64,000 bases of DNA, from positions 1,928,001-1,992,000 of the forward strand of contig NC_008700.1 of assembly GCF_000015245.1 (NCBI RefSeq), given 5' to 3'. Positions within the stretch are counted from its first letter, which is position 1; every line of letters starts with the position of its first letter. Origin of the DNA: Shewanella amazonensis SB2B (lineage in GTDB: Bacteria; Pseudomonadota; Gammaproteobacteria; Enterobacterales; Shewanellaceae). This document shows, one piece after another, positions 18,801 to 26,712 of this stretch. The translations under genes and the position numbers were made by a program. Below the pieces are notes generated by a model. The model saw nothing but the letters and a program-made list of their open reading frames with translations. It ran no database searches and had not been told where the DNA came from.

Positions 18801-18829
18801 TTGATATTGCGTAAATAATCATCTATGAT
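18801..18829 (+). promoter_or_regulatory. Sigma-70 promoter of zapC
   Basis: TTGATA (18801-18806) and TATGAT (18824-18829) with the optimal 17-base spacer lie 32 bases before the zapC start, in an AT-rich gap isolated from pyrD by a terminator. Confidence 0.65.
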
Positions 18830-18861
18830 GCGCTTGATAAACTTATTTACAGGTATACGTT

Positions 18862-19395
18862 ATGTTATTAATGCCACATACGGATTGGCAATGGAGATAT
18901 AACGATGCTTACGGTGTTTTAAGCGTTTCGTTAGGTTCGGAAATGGAATTTCTGACTCCTTACAAAGCCAAGCTCCTTATTCCGGACGCATTGGAAAATA
19001 TGGAATTTAGCGTTGAACACGCCAAGTTCTATATTGACCTGCTCGACCGTGTGCAAAAGCGCCTGAAAATAACCGATGCTGCTGCAGTGCAAATAACGCT
19101 CAATGCCACTGCTGCACATTTTATGCTCAAGCCGCAGATGCCGAAATCCTGGTTTTTTGAAGCCAGTGACGTATGCGTATACGCGGACATGGGTAAGGTC
19201 TTCGAATTAAGATGTGCCGGTGAACGTCATTTAGTGATGGTGGTTGAAAATGGCCTGCAGGCCGCATTGGTGATGCTGCTGGGTAAAGAGTGCGATTTGG
19301 GGGATGGTAAACGTCTCGGCCAATTCGACACCATAAAAGTGATGCACAATCGCCTGCATGAACCAAGAATTAACCGGCAAACCGTTGCGGCATAA
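18862..19395 (+). CDS. zapC: Cell division protein ZapC
   Basis: A 177-residue cytoplasmic protein. ZapC binds FtsZ and promotes bundling of its filaments at the Z ring in E. coli. Similarity is visible in the N-terminal pattern (DWQWRYNDAYGVLSVSL), the FLTPYKAKLLIPDA segment and especially the conserved LKPQMPKSWFFE (about 91-102). Its position after pyrD is the same as in E. coli (pyrD-ycbW/zapC). It has its own promoter and a terminator. Confidence 0.9.
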   Translation: MLLMPHTDWQWRYNDAYGVLSVSLGSEMEFLTPYKAKLLIPDALENMEFSVEHAKFYIDLLDRVQKRLKITDAAAVQITLNATAAHFMLKPQMPKSWFFEASDVCVYADMGKVFELRCAGERHLVMVVENGLQAALVMLLGKECDLGDGKRLGQFDTIKVMHNRLHEPRINRQTVAA

Positions 19396-19450
19396 TAGCG
19401 TGGTCTAAAGTCATCCACGCAAATCAGTACCCGCAAACCAAAATCGATAA

Positions 19451-19475
19451 AGGATGCCATGGGCATCCTTTTTCA
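19451..19475 (+). terminator. Terminator after zapC
   Basis: AGGATGCC atg GGCATCCT (19451-19469) followed by TTTTCATTT. It is 56 bases after the zapC stop. Confidence 0.85.
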
Positions 19476-19571
19476 TTTCAGATTATTCCCGATTTACATC
19501 ACATAACCTTTGTTACTGGTATCCTTAGGTTGCTATCGCCATAATAGGGCAAATGCATCAAGGAGAATCCT

Positions 19572-19811
19572 ATGTCTATTCCTATGCTGGCGTTATTTAT
19601 CCCGATATTGGCCATTACCTGTGGTTTTGTTCTGCAATTTATGCGTTTGCGGGAAAGGCAGCAGCTCCTCGGCAGCGAACACAAGGCCGAACTTGCCATA
19701 CTTCACGGTGAAATCAATCAGCTCAAAAGCCGGATTGAAGTGCTGGAGAAGTTGGTAACAGATGAAGGGTTTGATCTTGAACGCGAAATCAACCGCATGA
19801 AAGGCGAATAG
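19572..19811 (+). CDS. Small membrane protein with coiled coil, PspB-like architecture
   Basis: A 79-residue protein: one N-terminal membrane helix (residues 2-23, SIPMLALFIPILAITCGFVL), then a charged heptad-like helix from about 30 to 62 (ELAILHGEINQLKSRIEVLEKLV) and a short acidic/basic tail. This layout resembles phage-shock PspB, but no PspA or PspC gene is near and the sequence match is too weak to name it. ATG 19572 follows AAGGAG. It lies 27 nt upstream of the CLCA_X gene and may be cotranscribed with it. Confidence 0.7.
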   Translation: MSIPMLALFIPILAITCGFVLQFMRLRERQQLLGSEHKAELAILHGEINQLKSRIEVLEKLVTDEGFDLEREINRMKGE

Positions 19812-19838
19812 TATTCAACTCGGTATCCAGAACAGCTA

Positions 19839-20735
19839 ATGCAGCTTAAACGAATGGGGTATGCCCAGACTAAAATTCGTCAGGGCCCGAACCACCGCGA
19901 CGGTGAGCAAGTCACTTTCCTTGATGTTAAGCAGTTTTTCGGGCTGGGTCATGTCAGGGTCGGCAGTTGGGTTTCGTCTGAAGAGTCACTGATTGCCGCC
20001 AATATGGTGTTTGATGCCTTGGCCGATCTGGCGCTGGTGCTTGGCCTGCCGCCGAAAGTCATGGGACTCAGGGAGCGACTGAATCTGGCGTTTGGTCATG
20101 GTGGTCAGCAGGGGGTAATGGCCCATTATTCGCCGTCGGAGCGCACTTTGGCACTGGCCAAGCACGCAGGTGCCGGGGCTGTTGCGCACGAATTCTGGCA
20201 TGCCTTTGACCATCATTTATCAGACACGGCCATGGACATTGGTCGCAGTCAAAAAGCACGTTTTGCCAGTGAACTTTGGCTTAATGACGTGCCCCTGCTT
20301 TGCCACCCGCTGAATGACAGGCTGGAGGCCCTGTTCCAGTCTGTGCTCCTGAGTGGCGATGGAGAGCATCCGAGTGACTATGTACGCCGCGCCATTCAAT
20401 TGGATAAAACCTATGGCCGGCTTTATTTTTCCCATCCGTCTGAATTAATGGCGCGTGCCTTTGAGGCCGCCATCGAGTCTGAGGGCGACTTTGAGCAGGT
20501 AGATACCGACAGCGGTGAGATTCATCTTTTGCCCCTGATTAATCCTTATCTGGTCACTGGAACCCTTGAGGACATTAAAACCGAAAATAAGGGGGAATTG
20601 CTTCCCAAATTTGGCTCTTGGGGCGCTATGCCGCAGGGTGCTTTCCCCACGCCAATACACAGGCAAGCAATCATGAAGGCGATGGCGGGCTACTTCAGGC
20701 CCTTGGGCAGGGCACTTGCCAAAACCCTCAGCTGA
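19839..20735 (+). CDS. CLCA_X family protein, putative zinc metallopeptidase-like
   Basis: A 298-residue cytoplasmic protein with no signal peptide. Its central motif HEFWHAFDHH (about 117-126) is an HExxH zinc site followed by further histidines, preceded by the string VMAHYSPSERTLALAKHAGAGAVA. This arrangement resembles the LPD1-type domain of polyvalent phage and plasmid proteins, and Shewanella proteins like this are annotated CLCA_X. A downstream acidic helix (HPSELMARAFEAA) could give the third metal ligand. Substrate and role are unknown. The start ATG lacks a strong ribosome site. No partner gene beyond the small membrane protein upstream. Confidence 0.75.
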   Translation: MQLKRMGYAQTKIRQGPNHRDGEQVTFLDVKQFFGLGHVRVGSWVSSEESLIAANMVFDALADLALVLGLPPKVMGLRERLNLAFGHGGQQGVMAHYSPSERTLALAKHAGAGAVAHEFWHAFDHHLSDTAMDIGRSQKARFASELWLNDVPLLCHPLNDRLEALFQSVLLSGDGEHPSDYVRRAIQLDKTYGRLYFSHPSELMARAFEAAIESEGDFEQVDTDSGEIHLLPLINPYLVTGTLEDIKTENKGELLPKFGSWGAMPQGAFPTPIHRQAIMKAMAGYFRPLGRALAKTLS

Positions 20736-20885
20736 ACCGTGCTCAGTTGGGGGTTATATAAAGACCCAGAAAAGGACTTTGACAGCCATTATCAATGCCG
20801 TGTTAAAGTGAGCAGTGATAAGCCCCGCCGCAGATAGCGGCCCGGTTTTCTCAAAAATAAAAAAAGAAGACAAAGGATTGCGCTA

Positions 20886-23800
20886 ATGTTACTCCCCATT
20901 TTAATGACGCTGTGCCCACAGTTGGCATCAGTGAAGCGTCAGCTCAACATGATTTTATTGCCAGGCACCCTTTGCCTGATTGCGCTGCTGAGTTGTTATG
21001 CCAGCGCCTTACAGGCTGAAGAATTACATCCGTCACTGGCGCGGATTAGTCTCGACAGCGAATGGCGCAGCGGCGCGTATCAAAGCCAGGGTGTCGATTA
21101 TACCCCCGCCGCATCCTGGGTTGATCCACTGGACCTCATGGTTCCAGAGACCATGCCTGACGATCAAATCCGTGACGGTCTCTATAATCTGGTGGTCGAT
21201 AACCAATACAAGGTGGATGCCGACGGTAAGAAAGTGCAGTTCAGCCATTATGCCGATGTGGTGACTGCACCCAAGGGACTTGAGTCCGTATCGCAAATTC
21301 AGATTGAATTTGACCCCAACTATCAGCGGCTACAACTGCACTCTATCTGGGTGCACAGGGCTGGTGAGCTTATCGATAAGAGTCTGGATGCCGACTTTCA
21401 GCTTGCCCGCAGTCAAAACACAGACGATCTGATGTACGACGGCAGTATGGTTGCGACCTGGGTTCTTAAAGACATTCGGGTTGGCGACATACTGGAATAC
21501 AGCTACAGTCGGCTCGGCAGCAACCCGGTATTTGAAGGGCGCTTTTTCGGTGCCCGCAGTTTGCAATGGAGTGTACCTGTTGCCCGTCAGCAGCTGCGCA
21601 TACTGTGGGGCAAACCTAAGCCGCTGAACATTAAAGTGGAAAACAGCGAACTGCAGTTTACAAGTACGCGGCTTGGTACTCAGACAGACTACCGCTTACA
21701 AGTGGAACATATGCCTACCATCACTGCGTCGAGTGATGCAGCCCCCTGGTATAACCCCTTTGCCAAAGCCTATTTCTCTGAAACGAATTCCTGGAAGCAG
21801 GTAGTAGACTGGGGCTTGCCTCTCTTTAGCCGTCAGCAGCAAGTGAATGAAGACATCACGATGCTGGCCAGACAGATAACGGCCAAACACGACTCGAAAG
21901 CTGAACAACTGGTCGCCGCACTGTCCCTGGTGCAAGAAAATGTGCGCTATCTGGGGCTGGAGATGGGTAGCAACAGCCACTTCCCCTCGGCCGCCGGTGA
22001 CACCCTCAGCCGCCGTTATGGCGACTGTAAAGATAAGGCAGTGCTGTTGGTCACTCTGCTTGGAGAGCTCGGCGTTGAGGCATCTCCTGCACTTGTGAAT
22101 ACCGACACGGGCAAAATGTTGCCTGCCATGCTGCCATCAGCAGACCGCTTTAACCACGCAATTGTGCGTGCCAGTCTTAATGGCAATAACTATTGGCTGG
22201 ATCCGACATTGATGGATCAGGGTGATGCTCTGGAACACTTATATCAGCCGGATTATGGTTTTGCCCTGGTGCTGAGCGAAGACAGCCAAGAATTGGTTTC
22301 CATGGCGTCTGGTGCCAGTGGCAGTCGCATCCGTTTTACTGAAGAGTATGATTTCTCTGAAGGCATAAGCGGGGTGGGGAAGGCTAACATCAGTACCTTA
22401 TATCAGGGGGACGAAGCACGGCGGATGCGTGGTCGCATTGCTTCAGAAGGATTAAAGGCACTGTCGGAACAATATGCCGGGTACTATGGCAAGCAATTTA
22501 AGGGACTTGAAGCGATAAGGCCCCTCGATGTGTTGGACGACAAGGCCACCGGTGAGGTGCGCCTGGAGGAGGCCTATCATTTGCCTGCACCCTGGCAGGC
22601 CGATGACGATGGCGGCTACACGGTGTATGTGTATGAATCGCAAATCTCCCCCTATCTGACCTTGCCTCAGGGACATGGTCGCAGGGAGTTGGCCCTGAAA
22701 CATCCTCTGCAAATTGAAGGAACAATCCGACTTAAGTTTCGTGCCAATGACTGGCAGTTTGATGCCGCTGTGAGGGAAGAATCCAATCCCTTCTTCGACT
22801 TCCACTACAGCGTGGCCTTTGATAAAGAGTCCAACCTCCTGACCCTGGCGTATCGTTATCAAAGCAATACCGACCGGGTACCGGCAGACAGAGTTGATGA
22901 GTATATTGCCGCCCTGAAGAAAGTCGCCGATACCGACAGTTACGGCATCATCGATTACAACAGTGAAGTAAAAGATGCGGTGACTCAGGAAGCCGATGCC
23001 AGCGATGATGATACGAATATGGCGTTGATTGTCCTCAGTGCGGGCTTTGTTGCGCTTTGTGCCATAGGTTTTGCCATGGCAAGTTGGCTGATTGACGATG
23101 GCCATAAAGCAAGCAGCCGTTACTATCCGGTATCACCACTCAAAGCTTTGCTGCTGTCACTGCTTACTTTTGGCCTTTACCCCTGCTATTGGGCCTACAA
23201 GAACTGGCAATATGTGCAGAACGAGCTTGAGCCTGGCATCTGGCCCATGGCCAGGGCTATCTTTGCGCCGCTTTGGTATTACCACCTATACCTGTCGTTG
23301 GCGAATAGCGGCGATGAAGACAAACGACGCTGGCTCATCCCTGGTTGGCTGGCAGTCCTTTTTATGATCCTTTATATCGGTGTTTCTGCAACCAAAAAGC
23401 TTCACGGCATGACAGTGTTATCACTGCTTGTTCCGGCTCTGGTCATTTTACCTCTAATCACCTACATCAATAGGCTCAATGGCCATAACGAGGCCTATGT
23501 TTACAATAGTCGCTGGCGCTGGCGCCATTGGCTGCTGACAGTGGCAACACTGCCACTTTTGCTTTTCGTGTTGGCACAGGAGGCAGGGTTCACCGCCTCT
23601 GACAGGGTTGTCGCAGGCAGCGATTTATGGCAGCGGGACATCAAGTTTATGAAGCGCAAAGCCATCATTGCCGCCAACGAGAACCCGGTGCTCTTCTATT
23701 CGGATGATTGGCTAAGCAACCAGAGTGATGGTAATGGCTTTACCGATGCCAGGATATTCTCTTACTGGCGTGAAGACGGTGTCTTTTACCAGGAAACAGT

Positions 23801-24014
23801 GCCATTTGAAGCGGTAAAAAATATCGAGGTGAACTTTGCCAAAGGTGACGAATTAACGACTACCATCACTGTATATCGGGATGATGGCAGTCACTTTTTA
23901 CTGTTTGCGGCCACGGAGGCCAGAAAGGATAGGCAGTTTGTGCGTGAACTTCTGGAGCGTTGGCGCAGGATAAGGCCCCAGGGTTCAGATAACAACGGAG
24001 AGCAGGAACAATGA
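20886..24014 (+). CDS. DUF3857/transglutaminase-like membrane protein
   Basis: A 1042-residue envelope protein. The N-terminus has an unusually long lead before a signal-like helix (about 22-45). A DUF3857 domain is around 90-240, followed by a transglutaminase-like domain with the catalytic triad visible: Cys380 in YGDCKDKA, His424 in FNHAIV and Asp438 in YWLDPT. After a beta-rich region come a membrane helix near 715, then a DUF4234-like membrane block (SPLKALLLSLLTFGLYPCYW, about 752-771) and more helices to about 900, and a C-terminal soluble domain. The peptidase or crosslinking substrate is unknown. AAGGA precedes ATG 20886. The stop overlaps the next start (ATGA). Confidence 0.85.
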   Translation: MLLPILMTLCPQLASVKRQLNMILLPGTLCLIALLSCYASALQAEELHPSLARISLDSEWRSGAYQSQGVDYTPAASWVDPLDLMVPETMPDDQIRDGLYNLVVDNQYKVDADGKKVQFSHYADVVTAPKGLESVSQIQIEFDPNYQRLQLHSIWVHRAGELIDKSLDADFQLARSQNTDDLMYDGSMVATWVLKDIRVGDILEYSYSRLGSNPVFEGRFFGARSLQWSVPVARQQLRILWGKPKPLNIKVENSELQFTSTRLGTQTDYRLQVEHMPTITASSDAAPWYNPFAKAYFSETNSWKQVVDWGLPLFSRQQQVNEDITMLARQITAKHDSKAEQLVAALSLVQENVRYLGLEMGSNSHFPSAAGDTLSRRYGDCKDKAVLLVTLLGELGVEASPALVNTDTGKMLPAMLPSADRFNHAIVRASLNGNNYWLDPTLMDQGDALEHLYQPDYGFALVLSEDSQELVSMASGASGSRIRFTEEYDFSEGISGVGKANISTLYQGDEARRMRGRIASEGLKALSEQYAGYYGKQFKGLEAIRPLDVLDDKATGEVRLEEAYHLPAPWQADDDGGYTVYVYESQISPYLTLPQGHGRRELALKHPLQIEGTIRLKFRANDWQFDAAVREESNPFFDFHYSVAFDKESNLLTLAYRYQSNTDRVPADRVDEYIAALKKVADTDSYGIIDYNSEVKDAVTQEADASDDDTNMALIVLSAGFVALCAIGFAMASWLIDDGHKASSRYYPVSPLKALLLSLLTFGLYPCYWAYKNWQYVQNELEPGIWPMARAIFAPLWYYHLYLSLANSGDEDKRRWLIPGWLAVLFMILYIGVSATKKLHGMTVLSLLVPALVILPLITYINRLNGHNEAYVYNSRWRWRHWLLTVATLPLLLFVLAQEAGFTASDRVVAGSDLWQRDIKFMKRKAIIAANENPVLFYSDDWLSNQSDGNGFTDARIFSYWREDGVFYQETVPFEAVKNIEVNFAKGDELTTTITVYRDDGSHFLLFAATEARKDRQFVRELLERWRRIRPQGSDNNGEQEQ

Positions 24015-24700
24015 CTCAGGTCGTCATCACAGGGGCAAATCGAGGTATTGGTCTTGCGTTGACCCAACTCTATTTGGATGCAGACTGTGATGTGGCGGCG
24101 TGCTGCCGACACCCGGAAGAAGCAAATGCGCTGCATGCCTTGATGGATAAGCACGAAGGGCTGGAACTCTTTGAGCTCGACGTGAGTTCAAGTGATGCGA
24201 TTGCCTCTCTGGGAGAGGCGCTTAAAGGTCGCCCCATCCACCGATTAATCAATAATGCCGGTTATTACGGCCCCAAAGGCGTTAGCCTGGGTAATTCACC
24301 TGAAGATGAATGGCAGGCGATGTTTTCCATTAACTGCATTGGACCGCTCAAGTTGGTTGAATCGTTAACCGAGGGGTTATGCCAAGGGCAGGGCATTATT
24401 GCCAATCTGAGCTCAAAGATGGGCAGTATGGCAGACAACAGCAGTGGTGGGGCTTATCTGTATCGCTCGGTCAAAGCCGCCCAAAACGCGGTCACCAAGT
24501 CTCTTGCAATTGATTTGGCGCCTTACGGGGTAAAAGCGGTAGCTTTGCACCCGGGGTGGGTTAAAACTGCCATGGGTGGACCAAATGCCCTGATTGATAC
24601 TCAAACCTCTGCAGCGGGCTTATACAGGGTGATTGAAGGGTTGACCTCTGCCCAAAGTGGTGGATTTTTTGATTATCAGGGAAACATTATTCCGTGGTAA
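24011..24700 (+). CDS. Short-chain dehydrogenase/reductase
   Basis: A 229-residue Rossmann-fold oxidoreductase. The NAD(P)-binding motif is TGANRGIG (7-14), the NNAG motif follows at about 79-82, and the active site shows the Ser region (ANLSSKMGS) and Tyr-X3-Lys (YRSVK, about 152-156). Its start overlaps the stop of the DUF3857 gene by four bases, so the two are translationally coupled. Substrate is unknown; the protein resembles small SDRs of the C-factor/CsgA type. It should act in the cytoplasm while its coupled partner is in the envelope, so they may share regulation rather than a complex. Confidence 0.9.
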   Translation: MTQVVITGANRGIGLALTQLYLDADCDVAACCRHPEEANALHALMDKHEGLELFELDVSSSDAIASLGEALKGRPIHRLINNAGYYGPKGVSLGNSPEDEWQAMFSINCIGPLKLVESLTEGLCQGQGIIANLSSKMGSMADNSSGGAYLYRSVKAAQNAVTKSLAIDLAPYGVKAVALHPGWVKTAMGGPNALIDTQTSAAGLYRVIEGLTSAQSGGFFDYQGNIIPW

Positions 24701-24732
24701 TCAGTCCATCTCATTGATGTTAATCATGTTCT

Positions 24733-24772
24733 AAACTTGAGTCCTCCCTTTGCCTGTGTCAGACTCAAGTTT
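24733..24772. promoter_or_regulatory. Perfect 11-bp inverted repeat upstream of the dsrE-like gene
   Basis: AAACTTGAGTC (24733-24743) and GACTCAAGTTT (24762-24772) are exact reverse complements separated by 18 bases. No T tract follows, so it is not a standard terminator. The right arm ends 35 bases before the ATG at 24808. It may be a two-site operator or an RNA hairpin in the leader; the sequence does not tell which. Confidence 0.6.
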
Positions 24773-24807
24773 GATTCACAAAAGCATAACATTAATAGGG
24801 AGGCAAC

Positions 24808-25380
24808 ATGACGCCTGTGTCTAAGATGATGACGAGATCATCATGGATAACATCACTTACGCTCGCCGCGGTATTGGGGCTCGTTTTGCCCAGTGCCATT
24901 GCCAATGAATTTCGCAGCGGCCCGGTTATTCAGGGCTACGGTGAGGTGGCCAGCCGGGTTAAGCAAACCTACCCTATACCCAAGGATCAACGCTTTAAAG
25001 TGGTCTTTGACTTGGCGGCTCAAAGTGAAGAGGGCAAGATAAATCGTACCATGGATAGCCTGGCACGTTTTATCAACATGCATGCTGCAGCAGGGGTTGA
25101 TCCCAACAATATTCAGCTTGCCCTGGTGGTCCATGGCAAGGCGGTGTTTGACGTACTGTCTGACGATGCGCATTTCAAAAAGCTCGCCCGTGGCAATGCC
25201 CAGGCAAAGCTGCTCAAGGCGCTCATGGATAACGGCGTTCGGGTTATGGTATGTGGCCAAACGGCTGCCCATTTGGGCGTAGATAACAACATGCTGCTCC
25301 CGGGAGTCGAAATGTCCCTGTCAGCCATGTCGGCCCATGCAATACTCGCGCAGCAGGGTTATAGTCAGAATCCATTCTGA
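24808..25380 (+). CDS. Exported DsrE family protein
   Basis: A 190-residue protein with a signal peptide (about 1-32, ending AIA) and a DsrE/DsrF-like domain from about 60. The motif MVCGQTAAHLG (about 147-157) holds the single conserved cysteine seen in sulfur-relay and sulfide-related DsrE proteins. Cytoplasmic members pass persulfide sulfur; exported single-cysteine members have no settled role. GGGAGGC precedes the ATG. It stands alone between an inverted repeat and a terminator. Confidence 0.85.
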   Translation: MTPVSKMMTRSSWITSLTLAAVLGLVLPSAIANEFRSGPVIQGYGEVASRVKQTYPIPKDQRFKVVFDLAAQSEEGKINRTMDSLARFINMHAAAGVDPNNIQLALVVHGKAVFDVLSDDAHFKKLARGNAQAKLLKALMDNGVRVMVCGQTAAHLGVDNNMLLPGVEMSLSAMSAHAILAQQGYSQNPF

Positions 25381-25399
25381 GGAATGACCAAATTACAGA

Positions 25400-25426
25400 A
25401 CACCGGCTTTTGCCGGTGTTTTATTT
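25400..25426 (+). terminator. Terminator after the DsrE-like gene
   Basis: ACACCGGC tttt GCCGGTGT (25400-25419) followed by TTTATTTT, 20 bases after the stop. Confidence 0.88.
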
Positions 25427-25483
25427 TGTGGCAAAGATAAAAACGGCGAACGCGGGATCGCCTAAGGCGCCCTAAAAGAAATG

Positions 25484-25734
25484 CCTAAGGAAGGTGCGAA
25501 TAAGTCCCGTGCTTGCTCTGCTTGAGCTTAAAGTGGATAGCTGCAAGGCGCAGTTCGCAGCGAATGGCCTTAGTCCTTCGCAAGAGCTGTAACGTGGCAG
25601 ATACCGCTGTAAGCCACGCCCTACGGGGCTATGATAGTAACGCCATGTCGGCGTTATTCAACTTCACCATGTCTTGACATGTCGTCGCTATCAAAGCCAG
25701 AGCTGTGCGAGGACTTGTTCGCATCTTCCCTAAG
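25484..25734. mobile_element. MITE-like element with 24-bp imperfect terminal inverted repeats
   Basis: A 251-bp segment with no coding capacity is bounded by CCTAAGGAAGGTGCGAATAAGTCC-like left (25484-25507) and right (25711-25734) ends that are reverse complements at 20 of 24 positions. Its interior is full of smaller inverted repeats (25593-25618, 25638-25656, 25668-25681 and an outer pair 25627-25637 with 25688-25698). Terminal repeats, small size and absence of a gene are the features of a non-autonomous element. I see no clear target-site duplication, and the autonomous parent is not in the window. Confidence 0.65.
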
Positions 25735-25859
25735 CTTTGTTAGCTGGTAACAATAGAAAACAGCATAGAATTTGTGGCGTTTTCAATGGTGTTAATCGCT
25801 GGAAAGCAGATTAATTGATTGGTATGGGTGAAAGGGGAGAAGAGAAGGAATCCAAGAAG

Positions 25860-25948
25860 TGGTTGCGCGAGCCGGATCAGTACTGGGTATCCGCCGATGA
25901 CCTTCGACTCTTTTTTGGACAGTGCGCCCGACGAGCTAATATGCCGCG
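25860..25948 (-). pseudogene. Decayed initiator tRNA copy 1
   Basis: This segment aligns with the intact initiator tRNA genes downstream over the T arm and variable region (CCGATGACCTTCG on the plus strand) and the D stem (GCCCGACGAGCT), but the anticodon arm is replaced by a T-rich insert and the D loop/acceptor part is shortened (AGCTAATATGCCGCG instead of the intact version). It has no CAT anticodon loop and cannot fold as a tRNA. The same changes occur in decayed copy 2. Confidence 0.75.
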
Positions 25949-25988
25949 TCCGATTCAGTGCATCAGTGTTGATTTATAATTGAGGATT

Positions 25989-26075
25989 TGGTTGCGGGGC
26001 CGGGTTAGCAATGGGTATACGCCGACGACCTTCGACTCTTTTTAGAGAGTGAGCCCGGCGAGCTAATATACTGCG
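25989..26075 (-). pseudogene. Decayed initiator tRNA copy 2
   Basis: Same defects as copy 1: the anticodon arm is replaced by a T-rich segment (ACTCTTTTTAGAGAGTG on the plus strand), and the D loop and 5' acceptor are truncated (AGCTAATATACTGCG). The T arm is still close to the intact gene. Shared lesions show that copies 1 and 2 come from one already damaged unit, or have been homogenised with each other. Confidence 0.75.
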
Positions 26076-26116
26076 TCCGATTCAGTGCAATCAGTGGTGA
26101 TTTGTAGCTTAGGAAT

Positions 26117-26193
<77 letters not shown>

Positions 26194-26235
26194 TCCGATT
26201 TGTGCGCAATCAGTTTTAATTCGTAGTTGAGGAAT

Positions 26236-26312
<77 letters not shown>

Positions 26313-26354
26313 TCCGATTTGTGCGCAATCAGTTTTAATTCGTAATTGAGGAAT

Positions 26355-26431
<77 letters not shown>

Positions 26432-26489
26432 TCCGATTTTTTACTTCAATTGAGAGGCTGTTTCAGCCCTCTGCGTCGAAGCGGGGCGA

Positions 26490-26518
26490 ACTATAACTAT
26501 CCTGTAATCCAATTACAA
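26490..26518 (-). promoter_or_regulatory. Promoter of the initiator tRNA array
   Basis: On the minus strand TTGTAA (26513-26518) and TATAGT (26490-26495) are separated by exactly 17 bases. The -10 is followed by a GC-rich discriminator (TCGCCCCGC), the type found at stringently controlled stable-RNA promoters that respond to ppGpp and DksA. This control is inferred from the sequence type. Confidence 0.75.
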
Positions 26519-26672
26519 GGGAAATTCCCGCTTTTGTGTTTGACTGCCCAAATATCCTGCGATGTGGGGTTAAATTGACCCAATGTTTGCTCTGTAGAGG
26601 AATAACGGCTGCCGTGTGGTCAAAAAGGCGGCGCAAATCCAAGATTGCTTATCTTTTAAAGTGTCGAGCGGG

Positions 26673-26678
26673 TATAAT
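26673..26678 (+). promoter_or_regulatory. -10 element upstream of rlmKL
   Basis: A perfect TATAAT lies 35 bases before the rlmKL start. The -35 is poor at the normal distance (TATCTT at 26650-26655), so promoter strength is uncertain. Confidence 0.5.
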
Positions 26679-26712
26679 ATGCCCTTTGATTTTTCTGCAG
26701 GCGTAACTCCCC

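Noticed and set aside
20800..20850. Stem-like GCCGC/GCGGC before the DUF3857 gene as a terminator
   Set aside because: Only five pairs, and the following T-rich run is interrupted by C; not convincing.
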